From the NCBI GenBank assembly GCA_002725475.1, contig PBPH01000045.1, positions 1 through 42,950 of the forward strand: a stretch of DNA of 42,950 nt, read 5' to 3'. Source of the DNA: Methanobacteriota archaeon. GTDB lineage: Archaea > Thermoplasmatota > Poseidoniia > Poseidoniales > Thalassarchaeaceae. Positions within the stretch are counted from its first letter, which is position 1, and every line of letters begins with the position of its first letter. The notes beneath the pieces are model-generated. The model saw only the letters and a list, made by a program, of their open reading frames with translations, was not told where the DNA came from and did not search any database. The translations under genes and the position numbers were made by a program. Shown one piece after another: positions 1-7,660 of the stretch.

Positions 1-2
1 AT

Positions 3-1181
3 CCTTTTACTACAATTGATGCAAATGTTGGAGTCACATATATTGCAACTAATTCTCCATGTGCTTGTAAGGAACTACGAGATAAAATTGAGAGTAGTGG
101 CAGAAAAGTAGATTCATCACGAGATGGCAGCATTTGCGAACCAAGGACAGGAGCTTGTAATGATTTTTCAAGACTGGTGCCAGTTACTCTTGTAGATGTA
201 GCAGGCCTTGTTCCTGGCGCTCATCAAGGGAGGGGTCGAGGAAACCAATTCCTTTCAGATTTAGCAAGTTGTGATGCGTTGATTCAGGTGGTAGATGCTT
301 CAGGTGGGACTGATATTGAGGGTAATCCAATTGGTTCGGGAGGGTCAAGGCCCGAGGATGAATACAAATTCTTGGTAGAAGAGTTGGCTGCCTGGATTGA
401 TGGAATCATTTCCAACGGCTGGGATAAGGCAATACGTAGAATTCAGACTGAAGGCGAATCAGGATTGGTTAATTTCCTTCATGACCAATTGACAGGTATT
501 GGGGCATCTCATAATGATGTACTTTTTTCAATGGATTCTTTCCGGAGAGAAAATACAGAATTGCCTACAATTAATGTATGGGGTTCTGAAGAAAGGCGTT
601 CATTATCAGACACCATTCGTCGCCAGTTATTTCCTTTATATGTGGCTGCAAACAAAGCCGATATTGCCGATGAAGGCACATTTTCTTCATTGAAGAATGA
701 AATTGAATCAACCGGCGGTTTATTTGTTCCTTGTAGCGCAGAATCCGAATTGGCTCTAAGAAGAGCATCAAAATCTGGAGTGATAACATACACTCCAGGA
801 GAAATACAATTCGGAGTCGATCCTAATGCTAATTTGAACGATGCTCAGGAAAAAGGCCTTTCCGAATTGGCAGATAGGCTTCAAAGATTAGGGGGCACGG
901 GTCTTAATGACTTGCTTACACAAGTAGTATATCAGAGACTTGAGCGAATCGTCGCATTTCCTGTTCAAGATGAAACACACTGGGCTGATGGGGATGGAAG
1001 AGTCCTTCCCGATGCACTTCTAGTACCCAGCGGAACTACTGCTAAGGGTCTAGCTTACGCTGTTCATACAGATTTGGGTGATGGATTTATTCGAGCATCA
1101 GATGCAAGAACTGGAAGAATAGTTGGTGCAGATTATGAATTAGAAGATGGAGCAATCATCAAAATTCATGCTAAAGTGTGA
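3..1181 (+). CDS. YchF/Obg-related GTPase, 5'-truncated by window edge
   Basis: The reading frame is open from base 3 and ends at a TGA at 1181, leaving about 392 residues; the start and P-loop (G1) lie outside the window. The first residues, PFTTIDANVGV, match the switch I region after the P-loop in the YchF/GTP1-OBG family. DVAGLVPGAHQGRGRGNQF is the G3 DxxG motif with the family-typical Gly/Arg-rich continuation. ANKAD at about residue 218 of the visible part is the NKxD guanine-specificity motif. The last ~70 residues resemble a TGS domain. This is the longer archaeal form, with inserts between G3 and G4. A shorter start at GTG 177 is possible on paper but would remove switch I, so it is rejected. 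Members are ribosome-associated NTPases. The next gene is convergent. Confidence 0.9.
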   Translation, partial: PFTTIDANVGVTYIATNSPCACKELRDKIESSGRKVDSSRDGSICEPRTGACNDFSRLVPVTLVDVAGLVPGAHQGRGRGNQFLSDLASCDALIQVVDASGGTDIEGNPIGSGGSRPEDEYKFLVEELAAWIDGIISNGWDKAIRRIQTEGESGLVNFLHDQLTGIGASHNDVLFSMDSFRRENTELPTINVWGSEERRSLSDTIRRQLFPLYVAANKADIADEGTFSSLKNEIESTGGLFVPCSAESELALRRASKSGVITYTPGEIQFGVDPNANLNDAQEKGLSELADRLQRLGGTGLNDLLTQVVYQRLERIVAFPVQDETHWADGDGRVLPDALLVPSGTTAKGLAYAVHTDLGDGFIRASDARTGRIVGADYELEDGAIIKIHAKV

Positions 1182-1236
1182 GCTACCCTTGCCTGATTCA
1201 GGGGGATGAGCCTTAAATCGAATCATTTGCAAATAT

Positions 1237-2274
1237 CTATTCCAAATCACCAAAATCAGGTGCCGGAGGCACATCTAACTGTGCAGGCGTTTCAGGCTCT
1301 GGTGGTACTTCAGTAACAGGCTCTTCTTCAACAACATTAGCCTCAACAACTTCAATATCTTGGACCTTAATTGAATCCAAGAATGCAGTATTTTCATCAT
1401 CGCTGTAATCTATAGGGGTGCGTGATTTACCACCACCTAGGTTGCCGTAATCATAAGGAAGAACAAGTGAGATTAGAGTATGTTGTTCCATCCCTAACTC
1501 TCCAACAGTCTGAAGTCTGCGAAGTTCTAGTAATTCTGGATTCTTTGCTAGTGTGTGTGCTGCATGTGCTAGGTTCTTAACAGCCTCAACTTCACCTTCT
1601 GCCCTTCGAATTCTTGCTCTACGCTCTCTTTGTGCCTCTGCTTCTCGAGCCATTGCACGTTGCATGTCGCTGGGAATCACCACATCTGTGATATCGATTC
1701 GAGAGATGTCTATTCCAAGTGGCCGACTGAAGTTATCCAGTACATCTTCCATTCTATGTGCTATGGTTTCTCGCTTAGATAGTAATTCGTCCAAGGTGTA
1801 TTCTCCAATTACAACACGTAGTGCTGACATTGTTGCTTGACGAATAACACTTGCAGGATCACTGACAGCTAATACTACCTTAGCAGGATCAATTACCTTC
1901 CAGTATACAACTCCATCAACTTTGATGCTTACATTGTCACGAGTAATGCAAATTTGACCAGGGATGTTTTCTGGCCGATCTCTAATGTCCACAGCTAGGA
2001 ACGTATCTATAATTGGCCAGCGGAAAGCAACTCCGACGTTATTCACCTTCTTGAATTTTCCAAAACGGAATTTTACTGCCCTTTCGTATTGGTCTAGAAC
2101 AGCAATCCATCCTCTACGTGGCCAAGTACCGCGTGGGGGGTGGGCAGTGGGCTCTCCTCCTGAAGCAGCAAACATGCCACCCGCTGCTTTCAATCCAAGG
2201 ATCATAAGTGCCCCAAAAAATCCAACAGCAACGCCACAACATAACTCAAACATCATGTCTTCTACAGCCATCAC
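1237..2274 (-). CDS. SPFH/band 7 (stomatin-like) membrane protein, copy 1
   Basis: 345 residues. A hydrophobic N-terminal segment (about residues 10-35) is followed by a Gly/Pro-rich linker and an SPFH/band 7 domain (about 55-240). Typical stomatin features are visible: an RPENIPGQ-like segment, DNVSIKVDGVVYWKV and the IDITDVVIPSDMQRAMAREAEAQRERRARI helix that leads into the coiled coil. The C-terminal ~60 residues are acidic and Pro/Glu-rich, which is absent from the upstream paralogue. The start is GTG at 2274 or ATG at 2271, both behind AGGAGGTGG. The GTG overlaps the TGA of the upstream gene, so translation is probably coupled. Stomatins form membrane-bound oligomers that organise microdomains and often control proteases. 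No NfeD partner gene is adjacent. Confidence 0.9.
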   Translation of the reverse strand: MMAVEDMMFELCCGVAVGFFGALMILGLKAAGGMFAASGGEPTAHPPRGTWPRRGWIAVLDQYERAVKFRFGKFKKVNNVGVAFRWPIIDTFLAVDIRDRPENIPGQICITRDNVSIKVDGVVYWKVIDPAKVVLAVSDPASVIRQATMSALRVVIGEYTLDELLSKRETIAHRMEDVLDNFSRPLGIDISRIDITDVVIPSDMQRAMAREAEAQRERRARIRRAEGEVEAVKNLAHAAHTLAKNPELLELRRLQTVGELGMEQHTLISLVLPYDYGNLGGGKSRTPIDYSDDENTAFLDSIKVQDIEVVEANVVEEEPVTEVPPEPETPAQLDVPPAPDFGDLE

Positions 2275-3068
2275 TTACCACCTCCTTTCAAGAATTCACC
2301 TAAAGGACCGCTAGAAAAATCTAGAATTGTATCAGGTAGCATCATTATTCGAGTGGCATTATTTTCCGCACCAACCTCAGAAAGAACTTGCAAACGTCGT
2401 AGTTCCATTAATGCAGGGAATCGGGCGAATAGTTCCTGCGCTTCTGCTAACTTAGACGCGGCTTCTCTCTCTGCCCCCGCCTTGATGACTCTGGCTCTTG
2501 CCTCTCTATCAGCTTCAGCTTCCTTCGCCATTGCTCTAGTCAAGTCGTGAGGAAGTTGCATATCTGTCAATTCAACGTGTAGTACGTGGATACCCCAAGG
2601 ATCTGTTGCATCATCTAGGTTACTACGAATGCGCTCAGCAACTTCTTCTCTCTCTTGGAGTGCAGTATCGAGTGGCACTGATCCAACAACATCTCTCAGA
2701 GCACCCATTGCTGCCATACCAATTGATGCGCGGGCATTGGTGACCTTGTTGACAGCATCCCCAGGATCTCTTACCCGATAGAATACAACAGCATCAATGC
2801 TTAGAGATATGTTATCCTTGGTAACCACTGATTGTCCAGGGACATCGTTGGTAAGCATTCTAAGATCCCATCTAACCAACCGGTCAAAGACTGGAATTAC
2901 AAATCGAATTCCGGGTTTCAAAACACCTTTATACACACCCAGTCGAAATACAACGGCACCTTCCCATTGCCTGATAATTTTTAGAAAACTACCAATCATC
3001 AAGATTAAAGCAAATGTTAGCACCATCATTGCAAAAAAAGTTGCAGCCATGTCTATCGGACAAGACAT
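2271..3068 (-). CDS. SPFH/band 7 (stomatin-like) membrane protein, copy 2
   Basis: 265 residues, close to the usual length of archaeal stomatin/PH1511-type proteins. The N-terminal membrane segment (about residues 8-30) is followed by a band 7 domain with VVFRLGVYKGVLKPGIRFV, DVPGQSVVTKDNISLSID and the helix LPHDLTRAMAKEAEADREAR. The order and sequence parallel the downstream gene, so the two are tandem paralogues, probably forming hetero-oligomers (inference). Its TGA overlaps the start of the downstream copy. The ATG at 3068 has no obvious ribosome binding site, so the message may be nearly leaderless; an internal ATG seven codons later is possible. Confidence 0.9.
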   Translation of the reverse strand: MSCPIDMAATFFAMMVLTFALILMIGSFLKIIRQWEGAVVFRLGVYKGVLKPGIRFVIPVFDRLVRWDLRMLTNDVPGQSVVTKDNISLSIDAVVFYRVRDPGDAVNKVTNARASIGMAAMGALRDVVGSVPLDTALQEREEVAERIRSNLDDATDPWGIHVLHVELTDMQLPHDLTRAMAKEAEADREARARVIKAGAEREAASKLAEAQELFARFPALMELRRLQVLSEVGAENNATRIMMLPDTILDFSSGPLGEFLKGGGK

Positions 3069-3115
3069 TACGTTATGATACTTAGTACTCCATTATCATG
3101 AAGAAAATTTTGGAT

Positions 3116-3859
3116 TCAAATTTTGAAAGCCAACCAATCTATTACTTGTTGCATAAATTTCGAATTATCTCCTTGTTCAATATATCCATTGGCAGCGATA
3201 TTACTGTCACCAATTACAAATAATCGGCCGCTCATTTCACTTGCCGCAGCTATTGTAAGCTCACCTTGAATTTCATCATCATCTAATTCTGAATCTAAGT
3301 CTAAGTCCCCAAAGGAAGAAGGAGATGTGGCTGCAACAGAAACTGCAGGTTCGCTAACTTGAAGAGAACACCCAGAGAAATAAATCAATTCGTTAATGTC
3401 TGAAGTAATTGGGTGTGAAGAAAAGTTTGTCACTCTGACATAATGGGGTATTTCTTCCTCTCCAAGAATAATACCTCCTAGTTCAACTTTCTGAGTAACG
3501 TTCTCTTGATGATCAGTGACTCTATCTTTTTGAATTTCAATGCCAAATGGTTTTGTAAATTCGTTTAGATAATCTACGTGTCCAAACAAATCGCCCCATT
3601 CGGCTAAAAGTAGCACAGATTTACCACTCCTTAGATGTGATTGAAGAGACATCATTTCTTCCACAGAGAATCGCTCTTTGGGAAATGGTATCACAACTAC
3701 ATCCCACGGAAGATGTTCACTGGTATCATATTCAGATTTGATAATTTCAAGTTCGTGATTTCCTTTTTCTAAAATAGAAGCAAGTGAAGAGAGGCCGTCA
3801 GCCTCAGGATTTGCCATCGAGGAACCCATGTGATATTCATCGAATCCGATGAGTGCCAC
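3116..3859 (-). CDS. Class I glutamine amidotransferase-like / GldG-type domain protein, function unknown
   Basis: 247 residues from a GTG start preceded by AGGTGAAATAA, which overlaps the end of the upstream gene (11-base gap). The N-terminal half looks like a GATase-like Rossmann fold of the DUF4350/GldG/IFT52 kind: a WDVVVIPFP strand, then SLQSHLRSGKSVLLLAEWG (the 'open a gap, show it' strand-helix pattern), then NEFTKPFGIEI. Near the C-terminus, GRLFVIGDSNIAANGYIEQGDN resembles the 'GDSDFASN' element of that family, where stored data about a mount or partner protein are usually bound. No catalytic Cys is evident, so an enzymatic role is unlikely. There is no signal peptide or membrane segment. 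Its partner is probably the membrane-anchored protein encoded just upstream. Family placement is by pattern only. Confidence 0.55.
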   Translation of the reverse strand: MALIGFDEYHMGSSMANPEADGLSSLASILEKGNHELEIIKSEYDTSEHLPWDVVVIPFPKERFSVEEMMSLQSHLRSGKSVLLLAEWGDLFGHVDYLNEFTKPFGIEIQKDRVTDHQENVTQKVELGGIILGEEEIPHYVRVTNFSSHPITSDINELIYFSGCSLQVSEPAVSVAATSPSSFGDLDLDSELDDDEIQGELTIAAASEMSGRLFVIGDSNIAANGYIEQGDNSKFMQQVIDWLAFKI

Positions 3860-3870
3860 TTATTTCACCT

Positions 3871-4545
3871 TCAGAGTTCTTCAGCCACTGCTGTAATATC
3901 AAGGGTGTATAGCACTGCTCTCCAAGATACTGTAACATCTTCATCACTGTCTATTACTCCCCCCACCAATCCAGCTGGACCAATTGTATTTACATCCATT
4001 GTAACTGATGTCAGCCATTCTCCTCTTCCACTGCCATTATCGTTCCATTTTGCTTCTATTTCAGATTTAGTCACGCCATCAGCAATATATCCCTCACCAT
4101 TGAATTCTGGAGTAATTTGTATTGAAAATTCAGCAGCAACCCCATTACAACTTCCAGATGCAGATTCATCATCAGGTGTTCCTGAAACTCCTGAGAAATC
4201 CGTCTCTACATCAACGGCGTCCATACCTGGCCCCGGTCCCGGTTCATCATTATCATTGCAGCTAACAGTAATCTCAACATATCCAATCATCATATCTGAT
4301 TCTAAATCAAAGTAGTAATCTCCTTGTTCCCCATCACCTAAGTTCATGGTTTCTTCTGAAGTCAAATTATCTTGAATGAAATTTACTTGCCATCTGGCTT
4401 TTGCACCACTTGCCCCACCACCAGTAGCATCAGCACTATTAGCCATCACAGAAAAGTAGGCAGGGAATACGATGGCAAAGACTACTGAAACTACCCAGAT
4501 AGTGATTGCTCTTTGCGAGCCGAACAACTTCTCGGACAACGACAA
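3871..4545 (-). CDS. Single-pass membrane-anchored extracytoplasmic protein, unknown function
   Basis: 224 residues. The start is a TTG preceded by GAGGTGAGGGT, and no better in-frame start is seen. Residues about 12-35 form one hydrophobic segment after a short basic stretch, so the remaining ~190 residues are probably outside the cell. The exported part is acidic and rich in Gly, Ser, Asp and Asn, with a few Cys (NDNDEPGPGPG region and SGSCNG) that could make a disulfide. It ends in a beta-rich segment. I recognise no family. It is followed after 11 bases by the GATase-like gene, so the two likely form an operon and may act together. Confidence 0.6.
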   Translation of the reverse strand: MSLSEKLFGSQRAITIWVVSVVFAIVFPAYFSVMANSADATGGGASGAKARWQVNFIQDNLTSEETMNLGDGEQGDYYFDLESDMMIGYVEITVSCNDNDEPGPGPGMDAVDVETDFSGVSGTPDDESASGSCNGVAAEFSIQITPEFNGEGYIADGVTKSEIEAKWNDNGSGRGEWLTSVTMDVNTIGPAGLVGGVIDSDEDVTVSWRAVLYTLDITAVAEEL

Positions 4546-4604
4546 ACCCTCACCTCAAATTAGGTGGGCCGCTCCTAAGTTATCAATGTGACACCGAAGG
4601 TGAT

Positions 4605-5123
4605 TCACTCTTCTTCATCCACTACTTCCCAATTTTCAGGTGGCCAATCAGGTAAATCAGAGGCTGGCCAGGCCCCTTTTTTGGTGTTAATTCCTTGTTT
4701 TCTGAACGTTTTCTTTGAGCGCCCCCAAACAGGTAATAGAAATCCAATAGTGGATCGTTGGCCAAACGACCATTTCCATGGACATTTGGGAAGTCTCGCA
4801 GTCCATTGTGCAAACAGAACTCGCCACTCTTCTTCAAGATGGTTTGGTATCAACCATTCAATCACAGTCAATGCTCCTGCGGAGCCTTGAACATGGCTAT
4901 ATGCTTCCATTGCAACATCTTTTAGAGGTCCATTTTCAATTACAAGACCAATAGTTCGAGCTCCCTGAGCTAAAGGAACAATCACGGCCCATCTGTCAAC
5001 TAATCTACTACCTTGTATTCTACGACCTGACCAATTTGCCTCTACCACCAGTTCTCGCAGTGCTCGAACTGCATCAGTTGGTGAGATGCAAGCCTCAACT
5101 TTGAGATGACGGGGTACGCTCAC
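4605..5123 (-). CDS. Conserved-looking hypothetical protein (172 aa)
   Basis: 172 residues from a GTG start behind GAGGGCTGGGTGT. It has no signal peptide or membrane segment. The first ~90 residues look like an alpha/beta fold with several hydrophobic strands (WAVIVPLA, TIGLVIENG). The second half is Trp-rich and basic, with a Pro/Trp-rich end (WPASDLPDWPPENW). I do not recognise a family. It lies between the rpl12 end and the membrane protein gene, all on the same strand, about 59 bases from the next gene. The open frame, the ribosome binding site and the biased composition support it as a real gene. Confidence 0.55.
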   Translation of the reverse strand: MSVPRHLKVEACISPTDAVRALRELVVEANWSGRRIQGSRLVDRWAVIVPLAQGARTIGLVIENGPLKDVAMEAYSHVQGSAGALTVIEWLIPNHLEEEWRVLFAQWTARLPKCPWKWSFGQRSTIGFLLPVWGRSKKTFRKQGINTKKGAWPASDLPDWPPENWEVVDEEE

Positions 5124-5209
5124 ACCCAGCCCTCTAGTGTTTCAGTCATATCGATTTCCAACTTTAGTTCTGAAAACAAGGTATAGTAGCATCTACACTG
5201 CTTAGCATA

Positions 5210-5222
5210 CCGCGAATAGCGG
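5210..5222 (-). terminator. Small hairpin downstream of rpl12
   Basis: CCGC-GAATA-GCGG gives a four-base-pair stem with a five-base loop, 29 bases beyond the rpl12 stop, inside the 127-base gap before the next gene. It may mark the 3' end of the ribosomal transcript. It lacks a strong U-tract, so this is weak evidence. Confidence 0.25.
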
Positions 5223-5250
5223 TGGGCGAATTTCATCGATTGTTTGTTAC

Positions 5251-5559
5251 TCAGCCAAACAGAGAGCCAAGACCCTCGAAGCCAGCGCCGTCATCTTCTT
5301 CTTCCTCTTCAGCAGCTGCTTCCTCAGCGGGAGCAGCGTCTGCAGCGGCAGATGCGGCAGCTGGAGCGGCCGCAACAGGTGCTGCTATAGCAGCACTCAT
5401 TGCTTCACCGATGTCAACGTCACTCAGACTGGCGACTAGTGCTTTCACACGTGCGTCGTCAGCAGATACGCCTGCGGCCTTTAGGACCGCACCGACATTC
5501 TTCTCATTGATCTCATTCTCAGCCGAATGCAACAACATTGCAGTATATACATATTCCAT
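5251..5559 (-). CDS. rpl12: Ribosomal stalk protein L12/P1 (archaeal type)
   Basis: 102 residues, the usual length. The N-terminal helical dimerisation domain ([19 protein letters not shown]) is followed by an Ala-rich hinge, an acidic stretch of Glu/Asp, and the conserved C-terminal tail ending FEGLGSLFG. That tail contacts translational GTPases and is shared with the end of L10. L12 dimers bind the C-terminal helices of L10 to form the stalk that recruits elongation factors. The start follows AAGGAAGTGA and lies 16 bases after the rpl10 stop, so it is the last gene of the cluster. Confidence 0.95.
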   Translation of the reverse strand: MEYVYTAMLLHSAENEINEKNVGAVLKAAGVSADDARVKALVASLSDVDIGEAMSAAIAAPVAAAPAAASAAADAAPAEEAAAEEEEEDDGAGFEGLGSLFG

Positions 5560-5575
5560 TTTTTTTCACTTCCTT

Positions 5576-6586
5576 TTAACCAAATAGGTCTCCAAGTCCG
5601 CCAAAATTGGCATCCTCTTCTTCCTCCTCAGCCTCTTCTTCCACCGCTTCTTCCTCAGGAGCGGCTTCGGTTGGTGCTGAGGCGACAGCTGCTGCTGTAG
5701 CCCCAAGCATACTCGACAATTCTTCGTCGAGTGCTGAGGAATCTAATTGGCCTGCTAGGGCCATTGCCCGCGAGTTAGCGCGGGAGATGAATAGAGGCAT
5801 GGTTTCACTATTTGTAATTCCAGCCTCAACAGCAACAGAGAGTGCCTCACTCTTTGCCTTTGATATGAGTGTGTTCATAGTTTCTGGAGTGAACCAGCGA
5901 ATATTGCAAGCTACGTTGAAGGATGCTGACACTGCCTGGGCAATATTACTACGGAAGCCATCAAGGTCTAGGTCTAGATTTTCAGGTGGCATTAGCACTC
6001 CATCTTGAACAGCACCACAGAGGATAATTCCAATTTCGATAGGCTTGATTCCAAGTTTATCTAACATTAAACCTAATTCAACGGGTATTTCTTCACCTTT
6101 ATTGACTGCAGTAACAGTTTTTTGGATAATGACTTTTCCTTTGTCGATTTTTGCAGGAATTCCTACAGCTGATAATTCACCAACTATAGGGCCTGGTGCG
6201 AAATCAGTTTCTCCCATTTCAACAATGATGTCTTCAGGGGCAATATCTCCAGCCTTGGCTGAACGTCCAGTACGGGTTTTTTCCAATTCATTGAAAAGTT
6301 GGAATGGGCTTAGTACTGAGGTATGTACAATGACTGGTTGTTCAGCCTTGCTCATCATCTCCTCTAACATTGTAAGGTCATATCCTACTTCTTTCCAAGC
6401 TAGACGGAAAAGGCTCTTTTTGGCCATCATCATTGTCATACGATCTCTAAGCTCTCTTCTCATACCAAGCATTGCTGTAGCTGGCACTCCTGTCGTATCT
6501 ACAACCCCAAATACCCCGTCTTGCTGAAGCATTTCCACTAGTGAGGAAACGGTGTCTTTCTTCCAACTGGCTGCCTTAGGAATCAT
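5576..6586 (-). CDS. rpl10: Large-subunit ribosomal protein L10/P0
   Basis: 336 residues, normal for archaeal P0. The N-terminal globular domain binds 23S rRNA at the stalk base (WKKDTVSSLVEMLQ, GVVDTTGVPATAMLGMRREL). A middle insertion domain and C-terminal helices that bind L12 dimers follow. The end is an acidic tail, FGGLGDLFG, nearly identical to the end of L12. The start overlaps the rpl1 stop (ATGA at 6583-6586) and has GGAGGTTGAAG upstream, so the two genes are translationally coupled. Confidence 0.96.
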   Translation of the reverse strand: MIPKAASWKKDTVSSLVEMLQQDGVFGVVDTTGVPATAMLGMRRELRDRMTMMMAKKSLFRLAWKEVGYDLTMLEEMMSKAEQPVIVHTSVLSPFQLFNELEKTRTGRSAKAGDIAPEDIIVEMGETDFAPGPIVGELSAVGIPAKIDKGKVIIQKTVTAVNKGEEIPVELGLMLDKLGIKPIEIGIILCGAVQDGVLMPPENLDLDLDGFRSNIAQAVSASFNVACNIRWFTPETMNTLISKAKSEALSVAVEAGITNSETMPLFISRANSRAMALAGQLDSSALDEELSSMLGATAAAVASAPTEAAPEEEAVEEEAEEEEEDANFGGLGDLFG

Positions 6587-7230
6587 GATGCTTCAACCTC
6601 CACTTTTACAGAAGGGCCCATACTAGTCTTGATGTATAGGGAACGAATGTTACCAGCGCCTCTTTCTAATTTTGAAGTTACACGCTTCCACATTTCCATA
6701 GCATTTGCAGAGATATCTTCTTCAGATTGGGAACGAGAACCAACAATAGTATGGAATGTAACTTTATCACGGCTTCTAATTATGGCTGTGCTTTCCAATC
6801 CTGTTGCTATTGCAGCGGGATCAACGTTGGGGGGTACTGGTCGAGGCATTTTTCCTCTTGGTCCCAGTACAATTCCAAGGAATCGACCAATCGTTGCCAT
6901 GTGAGGTACTTCAGATAAGAAAAAGTCATGTTTGTTAGCCAATTTTCTTGCTTTTTGTCTGTTGCCGCCCAAATCTTCTATTTTAGAGGGGTCAATAATA
7001 ACAAGGCCTGCCTTTTTTGCTTTAGTGGCCATTTCTCCACTAGCGAAAATAGCAATGCTGACATCCTTGCCCCTTCCACGTGGAAGGCGGACATTTTCTT
7101 CAATTCTGTTCGATGGATTTTTTAAATCCACATCTTTGATGGTGAAAGCCATCTCAATACTTTCGACGAATTTACGCTCGGGTGCTGTTTCCAGCGCCTC
7201 TTTGATTGCTGAATTTATTTGTTCTTCCAT
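6583..7230 (-). CDS. rpl1: Large-subunit ribosomal protein L1
   Basis: 215 residues from the ATG at 7230, chosen because GAGGTGAGAAAT precedes it and because MEEQINSAIKEALETAPER matches the usual archaeal L1 N-terminus. The upstream in-frame start at 7284 would overlap rpl11 and has no support. L1 features include KFVESIEMAFTIKDVDLK, LGPRGKMPRPVPPN (the rRNA-binding loop) and the C-terminal MGPSVKVEV. L1 forms the mobile L1 stalk near the E site. In many archaea it also represses its own operon by binding an mRNA mimic of its rRNA site; such a site was not identified here. Confidence 0.95.
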   Translation of the reverse strand: MEEQINSAIKEALETAPERKFVESIEMAFTIKDVDLKNPSNRIEENVRLPRGRGKDVSIAIFASGEMATKAKKAGLVIIDPSKIEDLGGNRQKARKLANKHDFFLSEVPHMATIGRFLGIVLGPRGKMPRPVPPNVDPAAIATGLESTAIIRSRDKVTFHTIVGSRSQSEEDISANAMEMWKRVTSKLERGAGNIRSLYIKTSMGPSVKVEVEAS

Positions 7231-7280
7231 ATTTCTCACCTCTGCGGTCTGCGAGGTAACCCTCTCCCGCAATTCGTGAA

Positions 7281-7586
7281 TCAACTGAATCTATCGTCAT
7301 ATTCTCCTGTTTTCACCTTCGTAATGAACTCTTTTGGCGTAATACCCTCAATATAGCATCGCATCGAGACACAAGTTCCCATGACTTCTAGCGATCTAGC
7401 TTTGACGTTTTTGCCAGTCAAATCAGCAGCTTTCTCATTTGAGATAGTAATGATTTGATCGAGTGTAATATTATGGACTGCTGGGTCTGAACCAGTATCA
7501 ATTTCGCCTTCCCAAGAACCGTTGAACTTAATGCCCTTTCCAATTACTGCTGTTCGAATTCTTCTAGCAGTCCAGTTGTCTGACAT
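7281..7586 (-). CDS. rpl11: Ribosomal protein L11, C-terminal domain only
   Basis: 101 residues, against about 160 for normal archaeal L11. Residues ~40-101 align by eye with the L11 C-terminal rRNA-binding domain: NITLDQIITISNEKAADL, EVMGTCVSMRCYIEG and the end PKEFITKVKTGEYDDRF. Residues 1-38 fit the linker that follows the N-terminal domain. The Pro/Gly-rich N-terminal domain (GPALGP-type motif, contact site for thiostrepton and elongation factors) is absent. The start is firm: GAGGTGAATCA lies just before the ATG, and only 74 bases separate it from the spt5 stop, too few to hold the missing ~70 residues. Position between spt5 and rpl1 is the canonical one for rpl11. Confidence 0.85.
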   Translation of the reverse strand: MSDNWTARRIRTAVIGKGIKFNGSWEGEIDTGSDPAVHNITLDQIITISNEKAADLTGKNVKARSLEVMGTCVSMRCYIEGITPKEFITKVKTGEYDDRFS

Positions 7587-7660
7587 TGATTCACCTCATT
7601 GTTTGGGTTCCGGCCGACCTACTTCCTCTATTTAACCGCCGCGAAAAACACAATCTTCGC

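Noticed and set aside
5222-5587. Ser/Ala-rich open frame on the plus strand
   Set aside because: It is the antisense shadow of the Ala/Glu-rich rpl12 gene.
7231-7284. Longer L1 start at 7284
   Set aside because: It would overlap rpl11 and lacks a ribosome binding site, while ATG 7230 follows GAGGTGAGAAAT and fits known L1 N-termini.
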